The position numbers and the translations under genes were made by a program. From NCBI RefSeq assembly GCF_039545135.1, contig NZ_BAABRU010000020.1, forward strand, positions 1-64,000: a DNA stretch of 64,000 nucleotides, given 5' to 3'. This document shows positions 35,794-44,648 of the stretch, one piece after another. The notes beneath the pieces are model-generated. The model searched no databases and had not been told where the DNA came from. It saw only the letters and a list, made by a program, of their open reading frames with translations. The first letter of the stretch is position 1, and each line of letters begins with the position of its first letter. This stretch comes from Herpetosiphon gulosus (GTDB taxonomy: Bacteria > Chloroflexota > Chloroflexia > Chloroflexales > Herpetosiphonaceae).

Positions 35794-35939
35794 CATAGCC
35801 AAATTAGGCATTAACGTTAATTCAATGTTAAGCAACCCAAGATCGTTGTGCATATGTTTCACAAGCCAACCGAAGCATTACCCAAAAAGAACAGCGCACC
35901 CTTTGGATTAAAGGTACGCTGTTTGATCAATCGGCTAAA

Positions 35940-35955
35940 TGTTTCCCGTGAAACA
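35940..35955. other. parS-like palindrome 2
   Basis: TGTTTCCCGTGAAACA, one change from the consensus, ending just before the stop codon of the UPF0173-type gene. Confidence 0.7.
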
Positions 35956-35956
35956 T

Positions 35957-36682
35957 TTAGGCCGAGTAAGCCCAAGCCTCGCCAGGTTGCAACGCAACGA
36001 TTTCGGTATTGAGCTGAAGTTTGTTTAATTCGCTCTTCAAAGCTGCCGGGTTACCATGCAAGGCAGGGAATGTGCCATAGTGTTCAGGGATAGCAAATTT
36101 AGAGCCAATTAATTTGAGTGCATGGGCTGCCTGACGTGGCCCCATCGTATAAAAATCGCCAATTGGCAAGATTGTCACATTCGGCTGATAAATCTCGCCC
36201 ATCAGGGCCATATCGCTATGCACACAGGTATCGCCAGTGTGATAAACCACGCAGCCATCGGAAAATTCGAGGATAAAGCCACAAGGATCGCCCAAGTAGA
36301 GCGAAATACTGCCGCTGGTGATGCTGCTGCTGTGGTGGGCTGTGGTTAAGGTTGCTTTGATGCCAGCAATCTCGATACAACCACCTTTGTTGAAGCCAAT
36401 ACATTGTGTCGCATCGACACCTTGGCCTTGCACCCAACCAATCAGTTCAACGATGCCAGCGACTGGTGCTTTGGTTTGCTGAGCCAGCGTGATAACGTTA
36501 CCAGTATGATCCATATGGCCGTGCGTGAGCAAAATTGCATCAACGTTTTCGAGTTCGGCTTTAGCAGTCTCGGGAAAGCTAGGATTGCCCTCGTACCAAG
36601 GGTCAAGTACAATCCGTTTGCCTTCGGGCGTGACAAATAAAAAGCTGGCGTGACCAAGCCAAGTGATGGTTGTGTTGGCCAT
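35957..36682 (-). CDS. metal-dependent hydrolase of the UPF0173 / beta-lactamase fold
   Basis: The 241-residue product has WLGHASFLF then LLTHGHMDHTG (His54, His56, Asp58, His59), the beta-lactamase-fold metal site, followed by TAHHSS, GDTCVHSDM and a final PEHYGTFP. This is the UPF0173 group, zinc-dependent hydrolases with unknown substrates. It is transcribed toward the candidate origin element, and its 3' end abuts a parS-like site. Confidence 0.9.
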   Translation of the reverse strand: MANTTITWLGHASFLFVTPEGKRIVLDPWYEGNPSFPETAKAELENVDAILLTHGHMDHTGNVITLAQQTKAPVAGIVELIGWVQGQGVDATQCIGFNKGGCIEIAGIKATLTTAHHSSSITSGSISLYLGDPCGFILEFSDGCVVYHTGDTCVHSDMALMGEIYQPNVTILPIGDFYTMGPRQAAHALKLIGSKFAIPEHYGTFPALHGNPAALKSELNKLQLNTEIVALQPGEAWAYSA

Positions 36683-36727
36683 GAATTAATCTCCTTGCAC
36701 ACCAAAATACAGCTACTCACTAAAATT

Positions 36728-38578
36728 CTACCACAGCCGCTCGAACAACGGCAGGGTTTCCAAAGGCGCAGGGTAATTGTAGAGCCAGGTTTCGCCCTCG
36801 AATTTCTCACCAGTCCAATAATCGCGCCAACCACCTTCGGGTAAGTAGATGTCGCGTTGATAGTGGTTGGCTTGGAGCATTGGCGCAACCAAGTATTGCT
36901 CACCAAACAGCCATTGATCGCCAATAAAACGCGTACTGGCATCGTCGGGGTAGTGCCACCATAATGGCCGAACTAAAGGAGTACCGTCGGCAATTGTCGC
37001 TTGCAACAATTCGGCAATGTATGGCTCTAGCTCAGCGTGCAATTGAGCATAGCGCTGGCAAATCTGGCTGGTTTCGACATCGTACTGCCATGGCGCGATC
37101 GAAAATTGCATCGCTGGCAATAATGCCGTGACTTGCGTCCAACGAATCAGCAACTCGCGTTCGGGGAATTCACCGTTATAGGCATTGCCGCCGATCATAT
37201 CGGGCAGCACATAGGGATAGCCGATCACGCTCATGGCGAGGGCTTGGGTTACGACCGCATGCAAGCCATTATCCATCCCCCAGCGGCTCCATTTATCCCA
37301 CTCACGGAAGAAGATTGGCTGCTGTTGCGAGCGCCAACCAGTTCGTACCTCTGTCCATTGCCACGATTTGGCCACAAAGGCCACATAGCGATCACTATAT
37401 TGGTTGGGACTCATGGGCAGTTGGGTTTTGGCTTCGGCGGGTAGAAAATTGCCTTCAGCCCCATCAAATTTAAAGCCATCGATGCCATACAAGGTTTGCA
37501 AGCGCTCTAAACCTGCTTGCCACCAAGCCAAGGCGGCGGAATTCGAGACATCCAACAAACCGCCCCAACCTTGCCACCAACGGGTTAAATAAGGTTGATC
37601 ATTCGCAGGATGTTTGACCAAATAGCCGTTGGCAGCAGCTTCTGCAAAGGCCGCGCTCTTAGGATCGAAAAACGGTGGAATCCACAGGGTTACTTTATAA
37701 CCAAGCTGATGCAATTGATCAACCATGGCCTTGGGATCGGGAAACTTGGCCCGATCGAATTCCAAGTCGCCATAAGCAGTTTGCCAGCGATCGTCGATCT
37801 CCAGCACCGAATAAGGATACTGTTGGTCGATAATTTCTTGAGCAAACGCCAAAGTCTGTATTTGATCGATATCCATTTTATAGCGTGCCCAGGTTGTCCA
37901 AATTGGCTTGCTAAACATTGCCAAGGGTGGAGCCGCCTTGGGATAGCCTAATTGTTGAATGACTTGTTGGGTTACAACGCTAACATTTTCAGCAATCAGC
38001 AGATCGAGCACCAAGCGCGTGCCTGCATAATAGGTTTCGCTGCCATCCAAGCCTGCCCCAAATGGGGTTGGCGAAGGAAACTGCACTAGCCGAATCACGC
38101 CCGCCGGATCGCTATCGATTGTGACATGCAATGGGCCGGTATCTTCGGCCACGATAAACGCCACGCCATTCGCGCCAATCCAAGCTGGTGTAACAATATT
38201 GAGTGTGCCATCATTGGCATGGTCATAGGTCATGAAGGGTTGGCTTTGCACCCCCGCCAAGTTAAGCGGCCAACTTTGAATCACTCGTTCGCCCATGCCA
38301 TACCATGAGCCTGCTGGTTGAACACCAATGGCTAAGCCAATTTGGGCAACCTGATGTTTCACGTGAAACACCAAACGATAGCCTATTGCTGTCGTTTCGA
38401 GATTAAGCTCAAAGCTTTGGTTATCGAAACTGGTATATTGCACCGTATCAAGCTTAGTTTGCACCCCCAACGCTGCAAACTGCGAGCCATAAGCCTGCAA
38501 GTAGGGCTGAATCGTTAAGACCTCTTCGTCATCACGTTGAAACACCAATAAGCCTGTTGATTCGAGAGTGTATGCCAT
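36728..38578 (-). CDS. family 31 glycoside hydrolase (alpha-glucosidase-like)
   Basis: The 616-residue product has the GH31 pattern: an N-terminal beta domain, WTTWARYKMD, LEIDDRWQ, LGYKVTLWIPPFF, GIDGFKFDGAEG with likely nucleophile Asp372, and a GNAYNGEFPERELLIRWTQ segment near the acid/base region. No signal peptide is evident, so it probably cleaves alpha-linked oligosaccharides in the cytoplasm, for example those imported after amylase action. An exact parS site (38355-38370) lies within its 5' coding region, encoding VFHVKH. Confidence 0.9.
   Translation of the reverse strand: MAYTLESTGLLVFQRDDEEVLTIQPYLQAYGSQFAALGVQTKLDTVQYTSFDNQSFELNLETTAIGYRLVFHVKHQVAQIGLAIGVQPAGSWYGMGERVIQSWPLNLAGVQSQPFMTYDHANDGTLNIVTPAWIGANGVAFIVAEDTGPLHVTIDSDPAGVIRLVQFPSPTPFGAGLDGSETYYAGTRLVLDLLIAENVSVVTQQVIQQLGYPKAAPPLAMFSKPIWTTWARYKMDIDQIQTLAFAQEIIDQQYPYSVLEIDDRWQTAYGDLEFDRAKFPDPKAMVDQLHQLGYKVTLWIPPFFDPKSAAFAEAAANGYLVKHPANDQPYLTRWWQGWGGLLDVSNSAALAWWQAGLERLQTLYGIDGFKFDGAEGNFLPAEAKTQLPMSPNQYSDRYVAFVAKSWQWTEVRTGWRSQQQPIFFREWDKWSRWGMDNGLHAVVTQALAMSVIGYPYVLPDMIGGNAYNGEFPERELLIRWTQVTALLPAMQFSIAPWQYDVETSQICQRYAQLHAELEPYIAELLQATIADGTPLVRPLWWHYPDDASTRFIGDQWLFGEQYLVAPMLQANHYQRDIYLPEGGWRDYWTGEKFEGETWLYNYPAPLETLPLFERLW
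38355..38370. other. exact parS consensus site inside the GH31 gene
   Basis: TGTTTCACGTGAAACA, a perfect 16-base palindrome matching the ParB-binding consensus. Confidence 0.85.
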
Positions 38579-39115
38579 AAACGCCTCACGTAACGATCAC
38601 TATGTTGCCAGCTATTATAGTTGGGGATGAAGAACATATATGAGGGGTCAGGGATCAGTAGTCAGGGATCAGGGGTGAGGTTTAACGTAGAGGCGCAGAG
38701 AACCAAAGGATGAGGGATGAGGGATGAGGTGTGTGGCATAGCGCAATAATCAAAATAATCTGTGGAATCTGTGGCTAAAAAACTTAACCTTCGCGTTCTT
38801 CGCGGTTTCAGTTCTTCATACTCTTCATGGAGCAAGCAACGTTTCACGTGAAACATGCAATTTTGCGCAAAATTCATACGCTTGAAACTTCGCTAAAATC
38901 GTATAATTCAAAACAAATAAATTCATTTTATCCTTCTACAAAAACCTATTTTATATTTATTTGTAAAGATTTTTATTTTATTTAAAACCTCGTTCGTTCA
39001 GTTGACAAAGTATTGGCTGTCGGCTATGATCGCAACACCAACAAAGTTTGTTTGACGACACAACAAATCGCGGACAACGCAGTTCAAATAAAACCCCTTA
39101 CCAAAGGAGCCGTCC
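38579..39115. other. intergenic region with mosaic repeats, parS-like site and AT-rich segment
   Basis: No gene seen. About 38640-38830 is the mosaic repeat (GGGGTCAGG, GATGAGGGATGAGG, AATAATCAAAATAATCTGTGG, TTCGCGTTCTTCGCGG). A parS-like site lies at 38840-38855. About 38880-38995 is strongly AT-rich, with long A/T tracts, and probably includes the amylase promoter. The amylase ribosome-binding site AAAGGAG precedes 39116. Confidence 0.6.
38840..38855. other. parS-like palindrome 4
   Basis: CGTTTCACGTGAAACA, one mismatch from consensus. Confidence 0.75.
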
Positions 39116-42100
39116 ATGCGTGACACTGCCCATCGTCGGAGCCTGATCAGCCGTGTGCTGCTGATCATCATGCTGTTGTCGTTAATGATCCCCACTTTCA
39201 GCCAACAAACGCCTGTGGTCGCTGCCCAGCCTGCCCCGTTTGACTTGGCGCTCAATCAAGCCCCAACTATTGCAAATGCTCAAGTTAATTGGTGTTTCGC
39301 TGGCGGATTCCAAGGCTGGGACAATGCTGCAACACCCGCCAATGACGAAGGTCTCGCTGGCGATTTAGTCGCTGGCGATGGCATCTATTCATTGGATGTC
39401 GAGATCGCAACTGCTGGCCGCTCTGAATGGAAGGCTGTTGTTTGTGGCGATTGGGGGAATTCAGTTCCGGCTGGACCTAATGCTTGGATGAACACCACCC
39501 AAGCCAATCAAACCGTCAAATTGACTCTCGATACCAACAACTATAGCGGCAATGCTGGCAATCATGGCGTGCCAAGCAACAATATTATTCATGCCTACGA
39601 TAGCGATTTTGCCAACTGGACAGCGGTTGGCTCGTTCCAAAGCACTGCTTGGGTTAACAACGACCCAACCACAGCCATGACCAATATTGGCAATGGCTGG
39701 TATTATTTGGCCTACTCTGTACCAGCCGCTGGTACATACGAAGGCAAAGTTGTGCATACCGGCGATTGGACAACCCAATATACTGGGGTTGGCCGCGCTG
39801 CCGATCAAGGCAATATCAGCTTTACCACCACCCAAGCCAACCAAATGGTGGTCTTTTTGCTCGATATCAACACCAGTCGCCTGACGATTCGCCCGCAAAC
39901 CACTGGCAATGCAGGCCCATGGTGTGCTCCAGGTACATATCAAACCCCACAATGGCAAGAAGCTGGTAACCCCTTGGTCGATAACGGTACCCAAGGCGAC
40001 TTGGTGAGCGGCGATGGAGTTTTCAGTCTTGATGTGGTGATTCCAACTGCTGGCACTTATGAATGGAAGGTCAATGCCTGTAATTGGGCGACCGCCTTCC
40101 CACCTGCCAACGCTTGGATTTACACCGACCAACCAAACCAAACAGTAAAATTGTTGTTTGATAGCAATAATCACGCTGCTGACAACGGCTGGGATTTGCT
40201 GCCAACTCAAAATGTGGTCAACGCGCTTGATGCAGCGGATGATTTCACAGTGGTTGGCGCATTCCAAGGCTGGAGTAACAATAATCCAGCTACCCAAATG
40301 ACCCAAATCGCCCCAAATCAATATGTGTTGCGCTACACGATTGCAGCACCAGGCGATTATGCTGCGAAGTTCACCCGAACAGGTTCATGGGTCGAGCAAT
40401 ACAATGCCCAAGGTCGGGTCTTCGATGCGAACGATCCCGCACCCATCGGTTTTACCACCGTCAATCTCAATGAAACTGTGGTGTTCTATTTAGATAATCG
40501 CACTGGCCGCTGGGCAATTACGCCTCAAGGTGATGGTGAAACACCAGATCCACTTCCTTGCGACGGCGTGATCAGTCGTAATGCAATTGAACATCAGAGC
40601 CGCGAATCGCTCTATCGCGTGCCATTTGGCGCAGCTCCGCTCAACCAAGCAGTCACATTACGGTTGCGCACTGCCGCCCACGACATCAATCAAGCGCGGA
40701 TTCGCTTGTATTACACCGCTAACAATGGTCAAAATATCCAACGTATGACTAAAGTGGCCAGCGACGAAACCTATGATTATTGGGAATACACAGTACCAGC
40801 CCAAACTGAACTAGGAGTGATTTACTATCGATTTATTCTTGATGATTGCGGATTAACCCTATTCTATGAAGATGATAATCGCTTCGATGGTGGCTTAGGT
40901 GAGGTGGTCAACGTCAGCGCTGATCGCTCGTGGAATATCTATATCTACGATCCAGCCTTTACCACGCCTGAATGGGCCCAAAACGCCACAATTTATCAAA
41001 TTTTCGTCGAGCGTTTCCGCAACGGCGACCCTAGCAACGACCCAACTGGTGTAGCAACCGATACGACCTACCCAGGACGTGGGTGGTTCTACCCAACCGA
41101 GCGCGGCCATCGCTTCCCCGTCACCCCGTGGAACTCGATCGTGCCCGATCCCGAGCCATTCACCGACCAAAATAATCCATGGTGGTCAACTTATAGCAGC
41201 ACCATGTATGGCGGCGACTTGAATGGGGTGCAAGAACAACTCGATTATTTGCAGGATTTGGGCGTAACCACGCTCTATCTCAATCCGATTTTCGATAGCC
41301 CATCCAACCACAAATACGATGGTCGCGATTATCGCAACGTGGATGAGGCTTTTGGTGGGCAGCAAGCCTTTGATGATTTGGTTGCCGATGCCCATGGCCG
41401 TGGCATGACTGTTGTACTCGACGGTGTGCCCAATCACGTCAGCAGCGATAGCCCCTTCTTTGATCGCTTTGGTCGCCACGCTGAAGTTGGCGCATGCGAA
41501 AGCATCACTAGCCCATATCGCACTTGGTTCTTCTTTGAGCCAGCCGCTGAGCCCGGCACAGGCGTTTGTGCTGGCGATACCAATTATCGTGGTTGGTTTG
41601 GCGTAGCCACGTTGCCCCAAATCAACACCAACCATCCCGAAGTAATGGCCTATTGGTTTGGTACGCCTGGAGGCAATCCCAATTTAGATAGCAACACCGC
41701 CAGCTACTGGGTCGATGGCACAAACAAAGCCGACGGCTGGCGCATCGACGTTGTGCCCGATGTGATTGGGGTCAACCCAACCTTCTTTGAAACTTGGCGC
41801 GATGTGATGAAAGCCGCCAATCCCGATGCTGTGCTCTACTCCGAAACCTGGAGCGAAGGCGATGTCCGTGATCGGGTACTGGGCGATGAATTCGATAGCA
41901 CCATGAACTATCGCTATCGCCGCGCGGTCTTGGGTTTCTTGCGCGATACCCGCTGGGTCGATAATGACGGCGGCCAAGAGATCGATCCGCTCTTGCCTAG
42001 CCAATTTGTCAACAGCTTTGAAACTATCCGCGAGGATTATCCAGAGCCAGCCTACAATGCGGCCATGAACTTGATCGACAGCCACGATACCAATCGGGCA

Positions 42101-44368
42101 GTCCATGTGCTCAACGAATTGGGCTTTACTGGCACTGGCTACGATCGTCAACCAGTCGATAATTTTGTTGATGCGCGGCATCGTTTATCGTTGGTTGCCG
42201 CTTTGCAAATGACCTTGCCAGGTGCGCCAACCATCTATTATGGCGATGAAGTTGGCTTAACTGGCTATGGCTTCGATGTGCCACGCGACGATCCCTATAA
42301 CCGCCAGCCCTACCCATGGACTGACGAAGCAGGTTACAACAGCTTGCCTGAATGGCGCAAAGCTGACACCAATTTGTTAGCAACCTATCAACGGCTTGGC
42401 CAATTGCGCCGCGATTATAGCTACCTGCGCACAGGTTCATTCGATGTGATGACCGCCGACGATGCCAACAAAGTTTTGGCTTATGGTCGCAAGGATGAAA
42501 ACGGCGCGGCAATTGTGGTGTTCAATCGCGATAGCCAAGCTCATAGCATCGAACTAAACTTGGCTGGCTACGTGCCAACTGGTACGGTACTAACCCGCAC
42601 CATGCCATTGACCCAAACTGGTTTATTGCCAGCAACCGATGTTACAACCTATACCTTCAGCGTTGCCCCACAAAGCGTTGGCATTTGGCTAACGCCTGAT
42701 AGCGTTGATATGAGTGCCCCTGCTGCTCCAACCAATTTGCAAGTGACTAATCAACTGTCACAAAGCATCGAGCTTGGCTGGAACAACGTCGCAACTGCTG
42801 AAAGCTACAATATTTATCGCTCAATCGTTAGTGGTGGCGGCTATGAGTTGGTTGGCAATACCACCAGCACCAATTTCAGCAATGCCGATCTAACTCCAGG
42901 CCAACGCTACTACTACATTGTCAAAGCGGTGCGCAATGGCTTGGAAAGCGACGGCAGCAACGAAGTTTCGGGCTTGCCAGCCTATGTAATCAATTGGTCG
43001 AATCTACAATTCCCAACCACAATCAACCATACGATCAGCATTACCAACCCAACCACAAATATTTATGGTCGGGTATACATCGAAGGTGTGACCAGCGAAG
43101 CTGGCGCAACTCCAAGCCTGTTGGCCGAAGTTGGTTATGGCCCCGATGGCTCACAACCAAGCGCCGCTAGCTGGACATGGTTCGCGGCTAATTTCAATGT
43201 ACAAGATGGCAATAACGATGAGTTTGTAGGCAACCTGCTGCCCAACAGTATCGGAACCTTCGATGTAGCCTATCGCTATAGCACCGATGGCGGCACAACG
43301 TGGATCTATGCTGATCTCGATGGCTCAGATAATGGCTACTCACCAGCCCAAGCAGCCAGTTTGATTGTTGCAGCAAGCAGTGATACGACTGCACCGACAG
43401 CTCCGCTCAATTTGCGCGAAGTGCGGCGCTCAGCCGCGCAAATTGTGATTGGCTGGGATGTTTCAAGCTCCAATGATACCTATCGCTATGATGTGTATCG
43501 TGATGGCGACGCGATTGCCTCGGTATTGCATCCAACCACGGTCTTCACCGATACCGAAGTAACCGCAGGCATTACCTATACCTACCAATTGAAGGCGCTT
43601 GATGGTTCGTTCAATCAATCGGAATTCTCGAATAGCGTCGATATTCGTGCCGAGCAACGGGTGATCGATGTGACCTTCCGGGTCAAAGTGCCAGTTGAAA
43701 CCCCAACCAACGAAAGCGTCTATGTCGCTGGCAATGATGGCACGGTTTTCAACGGCGCATGGACGGCAAACGGTCAAATCATGCAACGAGTGCTGACCGA
43801 TACTTGGGAATTCAATAAACAAATTCTCGAAGGCACAGCCTTGGAGTATAAATACACTCGTGGCGCGTGGGAGCGAGTCGAATCGTGGGGCACGATTGAG
43901 GGCTTCAACAATCGCCGCGTAACCATTGAATATGGCAACAACGGCCATTTCGTTGTTGATGATACTGACACCAACTGGGGCACTGGCGACGATAACCGCA
44001 AGGCCGTCCAAGCTTGGCGCGACCCCTTGGTCAGCAGCAGTTCAATTGCCAATAACGCGGTTGATGTTGCGCCAACAATTCAGCCATCAATTACTTGGTC
44101 GCAAGTTGTTACCGCAACCACCCCGATCAGCCAAGTATTGGTCCTGACCAATGCCCAAAATCAGCCTATCGCTGGAACAGTGGTCGCTACCAGCCCAACA
44201 ACCTTCAGCTTCATCCCCGCAGCACCACTGCCAAACGGAACCTACACGCTAACCGCATTCAATGTACGGCGGGTCATTGGTGATCCATCGCCAATGCAAC
44301 AACGCTACGTTGTACGCTTCACCGTTGGCCGGAAAATCTTCCTGCCAATGGTTGGACGTTCAAACTAA
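39116..44368 (+). CDS. secreted multidomain GH13 alpha-amylase
   Basis: The 1750-residue product has a signal peptide (to about residue 40). Duplicated starch-enzyme-type N-terminal modules follow (about 55-475; NWCFAGGFQGWDN, GWYYLAYSVPAAGTYEGKVV), then a maltogenic-type beta domain. The GH13 barrel carries nucleophile Asp878 (WRIDVVPD), acid/base Glu910 (YSETWSEG) and Asp991 (IDSHDTN). Two fibronectin III domains, a CBM20-like domain (~1515-1620; YVAGN, LEYKYTRG), and a final Ig-like domain follow. The tail is KIFLPMVGRSN. It degrades starch or glycogen outside the cell. A strong terminator follows. Confidence 0.9.
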   Translation: MRDTAHRRSLISRVLLIIMLLSLMIPTFSQQTPVVAAQPAPFDLALNQAPTIANAQVNWCFAGGFQGWDNAATPANDEGLAGDLVAGDGIYSLDVEIATAGRSEWKAVVCGDWGNSVPAGPNAWMNTTQANQTVKLTLDTNNYSGNAGNHGVPSNNIIHAYDSDFANWTAVGSFQSTAWVNNDPTTAMTNIGNGWYYLAYSVPAAGTYEGKVVHTGDWTTQYTGVGRAADQGNISFTTTQANQMVVFLLDINTSRLTIRPQTTGNAGPWCAPGTYQTPQWQEAGNPLVDNGTQGDLVSGDGVFSLDVVIPTAGTYEWKVNACNWATAFPPANAWIYTDQPNQTVKLLFDSNNHAADNGWDLLPTQNVVNALDAADDFTVVGAFQGWSNNNPATQMTQIAPNQYVLRYTIAAPGDYAAKFTRTGSWVEQYNAQGRVFDANDPAPIGFTTVNLNETVVFYLDNRTGRWAITPQGDGETPDPLPCDGVISRNAIEHQSRESLYRVPFGAAPLNQAVTLRLRTAAHDINQARIRLYYTANNGQNIQRMTKVASDETYDYWEYTVPAQTELGVIYYRFILDDCGLTLFYEDDNRFDGGLGEVVNVSADRSWNIYIYDPAFTTPEWAQNATIYQIFVERFRNGDPSNDPTGVATDTTYPGRGWFYPTERGHRFPVTPWNSIVPDPEPFTDQNNPWWSTYSSTMYGGDLNGVQEQLDYLQDLGVTTLYLNPIFDSPSNHKYDGRDYRNVDEAFGGQQAFDDLVADAHGRGMTVVLDGVPNHVSSDSPFFDRFGRHAEVGACESITSPYRTWFFFEPAAEPGTGVCAGDTNYRGWFGVATLPQINTNHPEVMAYWFGTPGGNPNLDSNTASYWVDGTNKADGWRIDVVPDVIGVNPTFFETWRDVMKAANPDAVLYSETWSEGDVRDRVLGDEFDSTMNYRYRRAVLGFLRDTRWVDNDGGQEIDPLLPSQFVNSFETIREDYPEPAYNAAMNLIDSHDTNRAVHVLNELGFTGTGYDRQPVDNFVDARHRLSLVAALQMTLPGAPTIYYGDEVGLTGYGFDVPRDDPYNRQPYPWTDEAGYNSLPEWRKADTNLLATYQRLGQLRRDYSYLRTGSFDVMTADDANKVLAYGRKDENGAAIVVFNRDSQAHSIELNLAGYVPTGTVLTRTMPLTQTGLLPATDVTTYTFSVAPQSVGIWLTPDSVDMSAPAAPTNLQVTNQLSQSIELGWNNVATAESYNIYRSIVSGGGYELVGNTTSTNFSNADLTPGQRYYYIVKAVRNGLESDGSNEVSGLPAYVINWSNLQFPTTINHTISITNPTTNIYGRVYIEGVTSEAGATPSLLAEVGYGPDGSQPSAASWTWFAANFNVQDGNNDEFVGNLLPNSIGTFDVAYRYSTDGGTTWIYADLDGSDNGYSPAQAASLIVAASSDTTAPTAPLNLREVRRSAAQIVIGWDVSSSNDTYRYDVYRDGDAIASVLHPTTVFTDTEVTAGITYTYQLKALDGSFNQSEFSNSVDIRAEQRVIDVTFRVKVPVETPTNESVYVAGNDGTVFNGAWTANGQIMQRVLTDTWEFNKQILEGTALEYKYTRGAWERVESWGTIEGFNNRRVTIEYGNNGHFVVDDTDTNWGTGDDNRKAVQAWRDPLVSSSSIANNAVDVAPTIQPSITWSQVVTATTPISQVLVLTNAQNQPIAGTVVATSPTTFSFIPAAPLPNGTYTLTAFNVRRVIGDPSPMQQRYVVRFTVGRKIFLPMVGRSN

Positions 44369-44408
44369 TTTCATTCTCCGCCCGCTAATTGAATACCGAT
44401 AATGGTGT

Positions 44409-44450
44409 CGGGGTATTGTTGATGGCCTAGCCATCACGATACCCCGTTTT
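44409..44450 (+). terminator. rho-independent terminator after the GH13 gene
   Basis: CGGGGTAT...GATGGC pairs with GCCATC...ATACCCCG (44409-44446), followed by TTTT. Confidence 0.92.
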
Positions 44451-44648
44451 GCACCGCTCAATGCTGAGGCTCTGTTGGTCGTTGTGAGGATGGTCTAGGC
44501 CGCCATCGTTGTAAGCACCAACAGGGAACATAGGTAGCCGAGCGTTCGACGCTAGGTTTGGTGTGCCTAAAATTTGGCGCAAGGCTCCTATTGAAACGTT
44601 GGTGTTTCACAACAAATACTCTGAACAACGAAGTAAACGGAGTCATTA

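Larger units (their letters stand above)
35528..35956. other. intergenic region with DnaA boxes and two parS-like sites, candidate origin-type element
   Basis: No gene is seen in these 429 bases. They hold DnaA boxes at 35727-35735 and 35739-35747 (both exact TTATCCACA, facing each other) and relaxed boxes at 35765-35773 and 35785-35793, all on the minus strand except the first. ParS-like palindromes lie at 35674-35689 and 35940-35955. The surrounding sequence is moderately AT-rich. No dnaA, dnaN or parAB gene is present in the window. Confidence 0.55.

Noticed and set aside
44591-44608. GTGTTTCAC half-site as another parS
   Set aside because: Only one half of the palindrome is present (TGTTTCAC without GTGAAACA).
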